Assembly (NCBI RefSeq): GCF_024273195.1
Contig: NZ_JAMZCU010000003.1
Location: 394,724-458,723, forward strand
Source of the DNA: Devosia ureilytica
Lineage (GTDB): Bacteria; Pseudomonadota; Alphaproteobacteria; Rhizobiales; Devosiaceae
Length of the DNA stretch: 64,000 bases
Direction of reading: 5' to 3'
Shown: positions 8,525 through 16,823 of the stretch, piece after piece
How positions within the stretch are numbered: the stretch's first letter is position 1
Layout: each line of letters starts with the position of its first letter
Program-made: the position numbers and the translations under genes
Notes under the pieces: generated by a model
What the model was told of the DNA's origin: nothing
Database searches by the model: none
What the model saw: only the letters and a program-made list of their open reading frames with translations

Positions 8525-9964
8525 TCAGCCTGCGGCAGTATAGGCCGTCTTGACCACGGTGAAGAACTCGGCCGCATACTTGCCCTGCTCGCGCGGGCCA
8601 TAGGACGAGCCCTTGCGCCCGCCGAACGGCACGTGGAAATCGACACCAGCGGTGGGCACATTGACCATCACCATGCCGGCTTCGGCATTGCGCTTGAAGT
8701 GTGTGGCGTATTTGAGCGAGGTCGTGACAATGCCGGCCGAAAGGCCGAATTCGGTGTCATTGGCCGTGGCCAGGGCCTCTTCATAGTCCTTGACCTTGAT
8801 GACCGCCGCCACTGGGCCGAAGATTTCCTCGCGGGCGATGCGCATGGAATTGGTAGCTCCCACGAACAGGGCCGGCTGCAGGAAGTGGCCTTCGGTCGGC
8901 GCATTGACGCGATTGCCGCCGGCGCGCAGTTCGGCGCCTTCGCTACGCCCGATGTCGATATAATCCATGTCCTGCTTGAGCTGGCTCGGGTCGACCACCG
9001 GACCGATCTCGGTGTCCTTGGCAAGGGCATCGCCAACGCGCAGGTTCTTGGTGCGCTCGCAAAGGGCATCAACAAATGCGTCGTGAATGCCTTCGGTCAC
9101 GATCACGCGGCTCGACGCCGTGCAGCGCTGCCCGGTCGAGAAGAAGGCCGACTGCGCCACGGTCTCGACAGCGACCTTGAGGTCGGCATCGTCAAGCACG
9201 ATGGTCGGGTTCTTGCCGCCCATTTCGAGCTGGAACTTGCGACCAACTTCAATCGACGCTGCCGCCACGCGCTTGCCCGTGCCCACAGAGCCGGTAAAGC
9301 TGACGGCATTGACGTCCTTGCTGTCGAGCATGGTCTGCCCGACCACCGAACCCTTGCCCATGACAAGATTGACGACGCCCTTGGGCAGGCCGGCACGCAC
9401 CAGAATATCGACAATCGCCCAGGTCGACCCTGGCACCAGGTCCGCCGGCTTGATCACGACGGTATTGCCATAGGCCAGCGCCGGGGCCATTTTCCAGGCC
9501 GGAATAGCGATGGGGAAATTCCACGGCGTGATGATGCCGATAACACCAATCGGCTCGCGGGTGATTTCGACACCAACGCCCGGACGCACCGACGGCAGCA
9601 CTTCACCGGCAAGGCGCAGCACTTCCCCGGCAAAGAAATCAAAGATCTGCGCAGCGCGGGTCACTTCGCCAATGCCCTCGGGCAGCGTCTTGCCCTCTTC
9701 CCGGCTCAGCAGCTCGCCCAGTTCCTGCTTGCGCGCCAGGATTTCCTGGGCGGTCTTGGAAAGGATCGCATGGCGCTCCAGAATGCCCGAGCGCGACCAG
9801 GCCGGGAAAGCGGCCTTGGCGGCCGCGATTGCCCGCTTGGTTTCCTCGGCCGTGGCGCGGGCATACACGCCCACCACTTCCTGGATGTTGGAGGGGTTGA
9901 TGTTCTCGACCCCATCCGAGCCGACCCATTCGCCGTCGATCAGGTTCTTGTGCAATTGCGTCAT
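8525..9964 (-). CDS. Aldehyde dehydrogenase, probable alpha-ketoglutaric semialdehyde dehydrogenase
   Basis: The 479-residue protein is a full-length ALDH. It has the cofactor segments ITPWNFP and FTGSVGTGK, the catalytic Glu in LEMGGKNP and the catalytic Cys in GQRCTA. In the Weimberg-type pathway this class oxidises 2,5-dioxopentanoate (alpha-ketoglutaric semialdehyde) to 2-oxoglutarate. The specific role is inferred from the gene 45 bases upstream, a FAH-family dehydratase that would make that substrate, as in Caulobacter xylX-xylA. The dehydrogenase could instead act on another semialdehyde. Confidence 0.85.
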   Translation of the reverse strand: MTQLHKNLIDGEWVGSDGVENINPSNIQEVVGVYARATAEETKRAIAAAKAAFPAWSRSGILERHAILSKTAQEILARKQELGELLSREEGKTLPEGIGEVTRAAQIFDFFAGEVLRLAGEVLPSVRPGVGVEITREPIGVIGIITPWNFPIAIPAWKMAPALAYGNTVVIKPADLVPGSTWAIVDILVRAGLPKGVVNLVMGKGSVVGQTMLDSKDVNAVSFTGSVGTGKRVAAASIEVGRKFQLEMGGKNPTIVLDDADLKVAVETVAQSAFFSTGQRCTASSRVIVTEGIHDAFVDALCERTKNLRVGDALAKDTEIGPVVDPSQLKQDMDYIDIGRSEGAELRAGGNRVNAPTEGHFLQPALFVGATNSMRIAREEIFGPVAAVIKVKDYEEALATANDTEFGLSAGIVTTSLKYATHFKRNAEAGMVMVNVPTAGVDFHVPFGGRKGSSYGPREQGKYAAEFFTVVKTAYTAAG

Positions 9965-10009
9965 GGAAAGGCCTTTCGATTGGTGCGCCAGGGAGGAGGC
10001 GGCGCGAAT

Positions 10010-11155
10010 TTAGAGAAGGTTTGCCCGTGCAAGGTCACGCAGCAAGTGGCTGGTGCCATAGGTCCAGGGCGGACATTTGGTGGAGAGGTTCACGACGTTG
10101 GTAAGCCTACCCAGCGTCGGTGTCGAAATGGAGACGACGTCGCCCAGCTTGTGGGTAAAGCCCTTGCCGTCGCCGTCGCGATCCTTCACCGGCGCGAACA
10201 TGGTGCCCAGGTAGAGCACCAGCCCATCGGGATATTGATGATGCTCACCCAGGGTCGCCGCAACCAGCGATTCCGGGGTGCGCGAGATTTGCGCCATATT
10301 GGATTGGCCTTCGAGCACGAAGCCATCCGTGCCTTCCACGCGCAACGCGATTTCGGCCTGCTTGATGGTCTCAAGCGTGAACGCGCCCTCGAACAGGCGC
10401 AGGAATGGCCCGAGCGAAGCCGAGGCATTATTGTCCTTGGCCTTGCCCAGCAGCAGCGCCGAGCGGCCTTCAACGTCGCGCAGGTTGACGTCATTGCCCA
10501 GCGTCGCGCCGATGATGTCGCCCGTGCTGGTCACCAGCAGCGCCACTTCCGGCTCGGGATTGTTCCAGCGCGAAATCGGGTGCAGGCCCACCTCGGCGCC
10601 ATAACCCACCGCGCTCATCACCTGGCCCTTGGTGAAGATTTCCGCGTCTGGGCCGATGCCGACTTCCAGATACTGGCTCCACACACCCTTCTCGATCAGC
10701 GCCGCCTTGACCTTCATCGCCGCGTCCGACCCTGGCACCAATTGCGAAAGGTCGGTACCGATGAGGTCCAGGATTTCCCCGCGCAGCGCCTCGGCGCGCG
10801 AATTATCGCCACGCGCCTGCTCCTCGATCACCCGCTCGAGCAGCGACACCACAAAGGTCACGCCCGATGCCTTGATGGCTTGCAGGTCAATCGGGCACAA
10901 AAGGCGCGGCAAGTCGTCCGAGCCGGCGCTGGCATTGGCCATCACACCCGCCATCTCGCCGACGGCGCGGCCCGGAGCGGTGCGAACATGCTCGGCGGCG
11001 CGGCCACTTTCGGCAATATCGCGCACCGTCGCCATGCCGCGGGCGGTAATGTCGACCAACTGGCCATCGCGCACGGTCACGATGCGCGGATGATCAAATC
11101 CCGGCACCATGGCCCGTCCAAGAAGAACGCCCTCGGGAATGTCGTTTACGCTCAT
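10010..11155 (-). CDS. FAH-family 2-keto-3-deoxy-pentonate dehydratase (XylX-like)
   Basis: The 381-residue protein belongs to the fumarylacetoacetate hydrolase superfamily, with the metal-binding acidic cluster expected around residues 190-240 (NNPEPEVALL and GNDVNLRDVEG) in its C-terminal half. Its length and pairing with a semialdehyde dehydrogenase match XylX/KdaD-type enzymes that dehydrate 2-keto-3-deoxy-xylonate or -arabinonate to 2,5-dioxopentanoate. It is the first gene of a two-gene minus-strand operon. A perfect 12-bp palindrome lies just upstream of its start. The exact sugar is unknown, since no sugar dehydrogenase, lactonase or transporter is adjacent. Confidence 0.8.
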   Translation of the reverse strand: MSVNDIPEGVLLGRAMVPGFDHPRIVTVRDGQLVDITARGMATVRDIAESGRAAEHVRTAPGRAVGEMAGVMANASAGSDDLPRLLCPIDLQAIKASGVTFVVSLLERVIEEQARGDNSRAEALRGEILDLIGTDLSQLVPGSDAAMKVKAALIEKGVWSQYLEVGIGPDAEIFTKGQVMSAVGYGAEVGLHPISRWNNPEPEVALLVTSTGDIIGATLGNDVNLRDVEGRSALLLGKAKDNNASASLGPFLRLFEGAFTLETIKQAEIALRVEGTDGFVLEGQSNMAQISRTPESLVAATLGEHHQYPDGLVLYLGTMFAPVKDRDGDGKGFTHKLGDVVSISTPTLGRLTNVVNLSTKCPPWTYGTSHLLRDLARANLL

Positions 11156-11165
11156 GAATAGCCCC

Positions 11166-11177
11166 CTGACATGTCAG
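11166..11177. promoter_or_regulatory. 12-bp palindrome upstream of the dehydratase operon
   Basis: CTGACATGTCAG is a perfect palindrome 10 bases upstream of the minus-strand start codon at 11155, overlapping the leader and ribosome-site region. Its position suits a repressor operator. No regulator gene is adjacent. Confidence 0.45.
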
Positions 11178-11348
11178 CATTTGACTAGCCCACGCCACGG
11201 GCCAAGAGCAAGCGCCGATGCTTATAAGTCATACTTTTTGCCCACACCAGCCCCACCCCGCTTCGTTCAACTCCGGTTCATCTGCGCCGCAATACTGACG
11301 CAATACCTCGGGACATCTGAGCCCCGAATTCGACCCAAGGAGTCTTCC

Positions 11349-12065
11349 ATGCGTGCCCTCAGCGTCCTCGCCCCCTTCGCTCTGCTTGCCTCTGTCCTGC
11401 CCGCCTATGCAGGCACCATCGCCATCGAGGGACGCGGCGAAGTGCGCGCGGCTCCCGATATGGCCACCATCAATTCGGGCGTCACCAGCCAGGGCGCGAC
11501 CGCCCGTGAAGCGCTCGATGCCAATACCACCGCCATGAATGAGCTTATCGCCGCGCTCAAGGAAGCCGGCATCGAGGCGCGAGACATCCAGACCTCCGGC
11601 TTTTCGGTCAATCCCAACTATGTCTATTCCGACGCCCGCGACGACCTGGGCTATTCGCTGCCCCCGCGCATCAATGGCTACCAGGTATCCAATTCGGTGA
11701 CGGTTGTGGTGCGCGACCTCGAAAATCTCGGCGCCATCCTCGACAAGTCCGTCACTGTGGGCGCCAATACCGTCAATGGCGTCAGCTTCTCGGTTGCCGA
11801 CCCGTCCGAGCTGCTCGACGAAGCCCGCAAGGCCGCTTTCGCCAATGCAAGGGACAAGGCCGAGCTCTATGCCGGTGTCGCCGATGCAACACTGGGCGAA
11901 CTTGTTTCGATTTCCGAGCAGCAGACCTTTGATGCGCCCCAGCCCTACCCCATGTACGCCCGTGCCGAGATGTCGGCATCTGCACCGGTGCCGGTCGAAG
12001 CGGGCGAGATGAGCTTTGCCATTACCGTCAACGTGTCGTGGGATTTGAACAACAGCGCCGACTAA
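11349..12065 (+). CDS. SIMPL (DUF541) domain periplasmic protein
   Basis: The 238-residue protein begins with a signal peptide ending near AYAG and continues as a SIMPL domain (about 22-235), the family of Brucella BP26/Omp28 and E. coli YggE. Recognisable parts are IEGRGEVRAAPDMATI, the SGFSVNPNY strand and the DEARKAAFANARDKAELYA helix. CAAGGAG lies before the ATG at 11349; the longer open frame upstream lacks a signal peptide. Family members are periplasmic or outer-membrane associated and are linked to oxidative stress tolerance, but their biochemical role is unsettled. Confidence 0.9.
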   Translation: MRALSVLAPFALLASVLPAYAGTIAIEGRGEVRAAPDMATINSGVTSQGATAREALDANTTAMNELIAALKEAGIEARDIQTSGFSVNPNYVYSDARDDLGYSLPPRINGYQVSNSVTVVVRDLENLGAILDKSVTVGANTVNGVSFSVADPSELLDEARKAAFANARDKAELYAGVADATLGELVSISEQQTFDAPQPYPMYARAEMSASAPVPVEAGEMSFAITVNVSWDLNNSAD

Positions 12066-12176
12066 TCGGTGCACAAAACGCGACTTCGCCATGTTTTGGC
12101 CAAACCCGAACGGCCAATCGCGCGTTGTTACATTTCAGGGGCGGGTCGCGTGTCGACCTGCCCGTGAGCTCCCGAT

Positions 12177-12240
12177 CCCCTCTCAAGAGGGGGCTTGGGC
12201 GGTGGGGGCGATTCCACCGTAGTCAAGTGCGCCCCCACCA
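12177..12240. repeat. Intergenic palindromic element, copy 2
   Basis: The hairpin CCCCTC (12177-12182) / GAGGGG (12187-12192) is followed by the 10-bp inverted repeat GGTGGGGGCG (12201-12210) / CGCCCCCACC (12230-12239). Composition and layout match the element family best seen at 35680-35796. Confidence 0.6.
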
Positions 12241-12241
12241 A

Positions 12242-12299
12242 CCCCAAACCGGCGGCTACGCCGCCAAATCGCTCCGGCGGAGCGATTTGAGGTTTGGGG
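12242..12299. repeat. Three-way-junction palindrome
   Basis: CCCCAAACC (12242-12250) pairs with GGTTTGGGG (12291-12299). Inside are two further perfect hairpins: GGCGGC/GCCGCC (12251-12265, three-base loop) and AAATCGCTCC/GGAGCGATTT (12266-12288, GGC loop). Together 50 of 58 bases are paired. It may act as RNA or as extruded DNA. Confidence 0.75.
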
Positions 12300-12345
12300 C
12301 CATGAGAGCTACGCTCAAATGGCAAGCACCGGCCGCTGAGGCCCG

Positions 12346-13176
12346 TTACCCCAGCACCACTTTCCACAGCATGTTCAACCCCACCGCGATAAGAAACGCG
12401 GCGAACACATATTTCAGCGTCCTCTGGTCCATCCGATGCGCCAGCGCCGCGCCCCAGGGCGCGCAGACGGCGGCCAGCACGCCCACCAGAGCCAGCGCCA
12501 AAAGGTTGATGTAGCCGATACTGAGCGGCGGCCGGTCTTCGACACTCCAGCCCGAAATCAGGAAGCCCGCCGTGCCGGAGAGGGCGATCGCCACCCCAAT
12601 GGCCGCAGATGTGCCCACTGCCTTGTGCATGCTGTGGCCGAAGGCCACCAGCGTCGGTACGGTCAGCGAGCCGCCGCCGATACCCATCAGCGATGAAATA
12701 TAGCCCACCACAAATGCCGAGATACGATGTGTCGGCGCCGACCCCTTGAGGTGCCCCATCAATCGGGTCTGGAAGGCAAAGATGATATTGGCAGCGATGA
12801 CAAAGGCCATGACCGCAAAGACAATGCGCAGCACGTCACCCGAATAGAAGCCGGCCATCAGCCCGCCCACGAAGGTGCCCACAACGATAAACGGCGCCCA
12901 AAGCTTGAGCACCTCCATATCCAGCGCTCCGCGCTTGTGATGGGCTCGTGCGCTCATGACGCCGGTTGGAATGATGATTGCGAGCGAAGTGCCCACCGCC
13001 ACATGCTGCACCACTTCGGGATCATAGCCCATCAGCAGCAGGGCATTGCTGAGCGCCGGGACGATCACTGCCCCACCACCAATCCCCAGGAGGCCTGCCG
13101 CTATGCCCGACACAATGCCGGTCGCCATCATGCCCAGCACGAACGGCCAATAGCCGACGAGGCTGCTCCAATCCAT
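12346..13176 (-). CDS. TauE/SafE (TSUP) family membrane transporter
   Basis: The 276-residue protein has about eight hydrophobic segments and the family's duplicated glycine-rich motif, seen as GLLGIGGGAVIVPAL near residue 30 and SLMGIGGGSLTVPTL near residue 160. TSUP proteins move sulfite, sulfoacetate or related organosulfur anions. The gene starts two bases after the stop of the YjbQ gene, so the two form an operon. The substrate is unknown. Confidence 0.85.
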   Translation of the reverse strand: MDWSSLVGYWPFVLGMMATGIVSGIAAGLLGIGGGAVIVPALSNALLLMGYDPEVVQHVAVGTSLAIIIPTGVMSARAHHKRGALDMEVLKLWAPFIVVGTFVGGLMAGFYSGDVLRIVFAVMAFVIAANIIFAFQTRLMGHLKGSAPTHRISAFVVGYISSLMGIGGGSLTVPTLVAFGHSMHKAVGTSAAIGVAIALSGTAGFLISGWSVEDRPPLSIGYINLLALALVGVLAAVCAPWGAALAHRMDQRTLKYVFAAFLIAVGLNMLWKVVLG

Positions 13177-13178
13177 TG

Positions 13179-13598
13179 TCAGTCTCCGATGATGTGGAAC
13201 ACCAGTTCACGCCGATGCGGCCGCGTCCGATGCTCGAAGAGAAAAAGTCCCTGCCAGGTGCCCAGCACCGGGCGCCCTTCCGTGACCGGTATGCCGATGG
13301 AAGTCTGGGTCAGCGCGGCTTTGATATGCGCCGGCATATCATCGGGCCCCTCCGTCGTGTGAACCAGCCAATCCATGCCCTCAGGCACCAGGCGCCGGAA
13401 GAACCCCTGCAGATCGATCTGTACGTCAGGGTCGGCATTTTCCTGGATCAGCAGCGAGCAGGAGGTGTGGCGCACAAAAATGGTGACGAGGCCGGTCGAT
13501 ATCCCGGAGCCGGCAACGAAGGCGCGCAGGTCGCGCGTGGCCTCGTAAAGGCCCTGCCCCCTGGTGGCGATACTGATACTGTCAACGGCCTGCTGCAT
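13179..13598 (-). CDS. YjbQ/UPF0047 family protein
   Basis: The 139-residue form starting at 13598 (MQQAVDSISIATRGQGLYE) fits the usual family length of about 140; the open frame continues 34 codons further upstream without family-like sequence. Conserved features include FVRHTSCSLLIQENADPDV and the final LGTWQGLFLFEHR segment. These proteins are often labelled thiamin-phosphate synthase-like because of weak activity in E. coli YjbQ, but the physiological function is not settled. It is co-directional with the TSUP transporter. Confidence 0.85.
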   Translation of the reverse strand: MQQAVDSISIATRGQGLYEATRDLRAFVAGSGISTGLVTIFVRHTSCSLLIQENADPDVQIDLQGFFRRLVPEGMDWLVHTTEGPDDMPAHIKAALTQTSIGIPVTEGRPVLGTWQGLFLFEHRTRPHRRELVFHIIGD

Positions 13599-13713
13599 AC
13601 GCACCGGCCTAGCATGGCCCGACGCCATGCGGATAGCCACGCCGGCGGGCTTCCGTCCAGTCTGCCGCATTGGCGCCGCAATGCAACGATCTGTCTGCAA
13701 TAATGTCCGCGGC

Positions 13714-13738
13714 GGAACCCATCGCTCATCCCCGCGTT
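13714..13738 (+). promoter_or_regulatory. EcfG-type promoter for the OmpA-like gene
   Basis: GGAAC (13714-13718), 16 bases, CGTT (13735-13738): an exact match to the alphaproteobacterial general stress sigma factor EcfG consensus. It is 119 bases before the start codon at 13857. Confidence 0.65.
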
Positions 13739-13856
13739 CTGGGCAATGCGGGGCCTGTCGGCCACCAGTACGGGCATGGGACTCTGTTCATACAGCGTTC
13801 AGGAACAGCCCACGATGCTCGGCAGGAAGTGTTTCAAGCACAAAAGGATAAGAACA

Positions 13857-16004
13857 ATGCGCCTCAAGAACTGGCTCCTCACCGGAACCAGCATCGGCCT
13901 GCTGGCCTTTGCGCCCATCGCCGCCCATGCTCAGGATGCGGAACTTCAATCCGCCTATCAGGCGTATCTGGAGGCTCAGGCCTCCGGTGACGCCGCGTCC
14001 CTCGAAGCTGCACAGACTGCCCTGACCGAGCTTTGCATCGTCGGCGGCTTTGCAAGCCTGGAAGAATGTATTGCCGCTCTGGCAGCGGCCGAAGCCGCCG
14101 CGCCTGCTGCTGAAGAACCTGCAGCGGTCACCGAGCCCGCCCCGGCCGAAGAGCCTGTGGCAGAAGAACCTGCACCGGCTCCAGAGCCTGTGGTCGAGGA
14201 GCCGGTTGCCGAAGAGCCGGCCCCTGTCGCCGAAGAACCAGCGCCGGTTGAAGAACCTGCACCGGTCGAAGAACCCGCCCCGGTTGAGGAGCCCGTAGCC
14301 GATGAGCCGGCTCCGGCAGAACCCGCCGCCGAGCCGGCCGCTGAAGAGCCCGTAGCCGAACAAGAAGCACCGGTGGCAGAAGAGCCTGTGGAGCAGCCCG
14401 CTGTTGCCGTTGAGGCTGATGCTGATGCTGACATTGAAGCCCAGCTGGCTGCCCAGGTGGACGCATACAACGCCGCTGTGGCCGATCTTGCTGCTGGTGC
14501 CGACCCGGTCGAAGCGCAAGCTCGCATCGACGCCGCGCTTGCCGAAATCACCGCTATTTGCAGCACCCTGGGCTATGTCGACAACGAAACTTGCGTTGCC
14601 GACTATGGCCTGAGCTTGTCGCCCCTGCCTGAGGCCATGCCGGCCGAGGAGCAGCCCGCTGCCCCGGCCCCTGGTGCAGAGCAGCCCGCGCCAGTCGAAG
14701 AAACCACCTCTGATGGTCAGCCAGCCGAAATGGTCGAGGACCTGCCCGAAGGCGTGACCGAGGAGCAGATCGCCCCGGTGCTCGACAGCGCCAAGGATGA
14801 GGATGCAGCCCAGTCAGAAAGCACGCAGCCGGTAGAAGGCGAAGCCACCGTCGAGGTCGAGCCTGAGGTCCAGGCAGAACCCGTGGCCGAAGAACCGGCC
14901 GCGCCGGCCCCTGCCAATGACGAAGAAGCCCAGTCGGAAGAAATCCGGACCATGGCGGCTGAGCCGATGGCAGCCGTCACCGCCGAAGAGGGCGACGTAG
15001 TGGCCGCTGAAGGCGACACGACCATCAACCAGACGATTACCAACAACTACATCACCAACATCACCAACAATGTGTCTGGCGACAACAATACGGTACAAAC
15101 CGGTGTTCAGCAGACACCCGTGACCGTGGTCGAGGCAAACGCCGAACCCACCAATACCGGCGATGCCATCACCCAGCTTATCCTGCAGGTCGGCACCCAG
15201 TTGATCGTCAATTCGATCGGCCAGGACACGGATCGCTTCTATGATCCGCAGGAAGACGAGATCTATTACGAGCGCTTGAGCAATGATCGGGTGCGCGAAG
15301 TGATCACCCGTCCCGATGGCACCCAGATCATCACGGTGCGCAATCGCAATGGCGACATCCTGCGTCGTTCGCGCATCACCCCTGATGGCCGTGAATACGT
15401 GTTGGCCTATTTCGATGACCGCTATTACGACGATCTGGCCCAGTGGCGCGATCCGGCTGCTGACTTGCCGCCGCTGCGTCTCAACATTCCAGTGCGTGAA
15501 TACGTGCTCGATGCCAGCTATGCCGATGAGGACGAGCTTGAAATCTTCTTCAGCCAGCCGCCGGTCGAGCAGGTCGCCCGCCTCTATTCAATCGATGAGG
15601 TGAAGCGGTCGGCCCGTCTGCGTGACAGCGTGCGTCGTCTTGAGGTCGGTAACCTCACATTCGACACCGGCGCAGCCACCATCGGTCGCGATCAGGTGCG
15701 AGCACTGTCCGGTGTGGCCAACGCCATGCTTGCCCTGCTCGAGCGCAACCCCAATGAGACCTTCCTGATCGAGGGCCATACCGATGCGGTGGGTTCGGAC
15801 ATCTCCAACCTGCGCCTGTCGGACATGCGCGCGGCCACGATTGCCCGCGTTCTGACCGACTTCTACGGTGTGCCGCCGGAAAACCTGGCCACCCAGGGCT
15901 ATGGCGAACGCTACCTCAAGATCCGCACCGAGACGGCGGAGCGCGAAAATCGTCGCGTTACCATCCGCCGCATCACGCCGCTGATCACGGTTGCTGCGCG
16001 CTAA
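13857..16004 (+). CDS. OmpA-family outer membrane/peptidoglycan protein with long PAE linker
   Basis: The 715-residue protein begins at the ATG after AAAAGGAT and has a signal peptide ending near AAHA. Next come a short helical region with paired cysteines, a very long Pro/Ala/Glu-rich linker (roughly 70-345), an Asn/Thr-rich patch (about 387-410, with repeated TNN), a middle domain of unknown type and a C-terminal OmpA domain (about 592-710, TFDTGAATI ... IEGHTDAVGS ... ENRRVTI). The OmpA domain binds peptidoglycan; the acidic linker could span the periplasm. An EcfG promoter precedes it and a strong terminator follows. Confidence 0.88.
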   Translation: MRLKNWLLTGTSIGLLAFAPIAAHAQDAELQSAYQAYLEAQASGDAASLEAAQTALTELCIVGGFASLEECIAALAAAEAAAPAAEEPAAVTEPAPAEEPVAEEPAPAPEPVVEEPVAEEPAPVAEEPAPVEEPAPVEEPAPVEEPVADEPAPAEPAAEPAAEEPVAEQEAPVAEEPVEQPAVAVEADADADIEAQLAAQVDAYNAAVADLAAGADPVEAQARIDAALAEITAICSTLGYVDNETCVADYGLSLSPLPEAMPAEEQPAAPAPGAEQPAPVEETTSDGQPAEMVEDLPEGVTEEQIAPVLDSAKDEDAAQSESTQPVEGEATVEVEPEVQAEPVAEEPAAPAPANDEEAQSEEIRTMAAEPMAAVTAEEGDVVAAEGDTTINQTITNNYITNITNNVSGDNNTVQTGVQQTPVTVVEANAEPTNTGDAITQLILQVGTQLIVNSIGQDTDRFYDPQEDEIYYERLSNDRVREVITRPDGTQIITVRNRNGDILRRSRITPDGREYVLAYFDDRYYDDLAQWRDPAADLPPLRLNIPVREYVLDASYADEDELEIFFSQPPVEQVARLYSIDEVKRSARLRDSVRRLEVGNLTFDTGAATIGRDQVRALSGVANAMLALLERNPNETFLIEGHTDAVGSDISNLRLSDMRAATIARVLTDFYGVPPENLATQGYGERYLKIRTETAERENRRVTIRRITPLITVAAR

Positions 16005-16030
16005 CAGGCGTCAATCGACGAAACGGTGAA

Positions 16031-16060
16031 GGCCGGGCCCAGCGCCCGGCCTTTTCTTTT
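16031..16060 (+). terminator. Rho-independent terminator of the OmpA-like gene
   Basis: GGCCGGGC (16031-16038) pairs with GCCCGGCC (16044-16051) around CCAGC, followed by TTTTCTTTT. It begins 26 bases after the stop codon. Confidence 0.9.
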
Positions 16061-16207
16061 GCCGTGGAGCGTCGACTTCCGATGACGATTTCTTGAAAAA
16101 GCCACAATCGATCACGGCTTTGGCATCGCCCACAAACGCTTTAGTGCATTGAATCAAAAAGAATAAAACCAAGTCCGCCGGATATTTTGGGCTCTTTCAC
16201 AACTTCG

Positions 16208-16233
16208 GGAACTCAGTGCTCGGAGACCGCGTT
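16208..16233 (+). promoter_or_regulatory. EcfG-type promoter for the small membrane protein gene
   Basis: GGAAC (16208-16212), 17 bases, CGTT (16230-16233), ending 32 bases before the start at 16266. The position is ideal for a short leader with the AAAGGAG ribosome site. Confidence 0.75.
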
Positions 16234-16265
16234 TATTTGCCAGCGTGAAACCAAAGGAGCACATG

Positions 16266-16661
16266 ATGGCTACCCCCGAACGCGATACTGTTTACACCCG
16301 TGACGGCAACCGTACCGTCTATACCCGTGAGAGCAATGGCACCGGCTGGTTCGTCGGTATCATCGTTGCCCTGGCCCTTCTGGCCATTGGCTATCTGGTG
16401 TTCTCGGCCAATTCCGGTCCTTCGACCACAGTCGACGTGAACGGCAGCCCGGTCGTTGAATCCCCGGTAACCGACCCGGCAATGGCTCCGGCCCCAATGA
16501 CCGAAGCACCGGCCGTTGAAACCGCTCCGGCTCCCGCCGTTGAGGCTCCGGCTACTGATGCCGCTCCGATGACTGAGGCCGCCCCGGCTACCGAGCCGGC
16601 TGCTGCCCCGGCCGAAACCGAAGCTGCTCCGGTTGCTGAACCCGCTGCGCCCACGAACTAA
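16266..16661 (+). CDS. Small single-span membrane protein with Pro/Ala-rich tail
   Basis: The 131-residue protein starts at the second of two adjacent ATG codons, six bases after AAAGGAG. It has a short polar N-terminus (ERDTVYTRDGN), one membrane helix (about residues 30-50, VGIIVALALLAIGYLVF), a TTVDVNG stretch and a Pro/Ala/Glu/Thr-rich tail that is presumably outside the membrane. I do not recognise a named family. The gene at 38070-38267 encodes a shorter relative with the same order of parts and the same kind of promoter. An EcfG promoter at 16208-16233 points to a general stress role; molecular function is unknown. Confidence 0.8.
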   Translation: MATPERDTVYTRDGNRTVYTRESNGTGWFVGIIVALALLAIGYLVFSANSGPSTTVDVNGSPVVESPVTDPAMAPAPMTEAPAVETAPAPAVEAPATDAAPMTEAAPATEPAAAPAETEAAPVAEPAAPTN

Positions 16662-16704
16662 TCGGTCCAGCTACCCCCGATCCTGGCCCTCCCTCCAGGA
16701 TCCT

Positions 16705-16733
16705 AAGGCCCCGGTCACCCCCGGGGCCTTTTT
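16705..16733 (+). terminator. Rho-independent terminator
   Basis: AAGGCCCCGG (16705-16714) pairs with CCGGGGCCTT (16721-16730) around a six-base loop, and a run of five T spans 16729-16733. It ends the transcript of the small membrane protein gene. Confidence 0.9.
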
Positions 16734-16823
16734 GGTGTGTGAGATACCGCGACAAATTGGTGCGCACCGTTGCCAAGAGCCGGCCCCATACCCATCTACC
16801 CAGAAATTCGGAAGGGAGCCGCC

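Noticed and set aside
8633..11161. 842-codon plus-strand open frame
   Set aside because: It lies wholly opposite the dehydrogenase and dehydratase genes, is rich in Arg/His/Gly and resembles no family; it is a high-GC antisense frame.
13788..14566. Minus-strand Gly/Ser- and Ala-rich frames opposite the PAE linker
   Set aside because: Periodic codons of the linker produce open frames on the other strand; no start signals.
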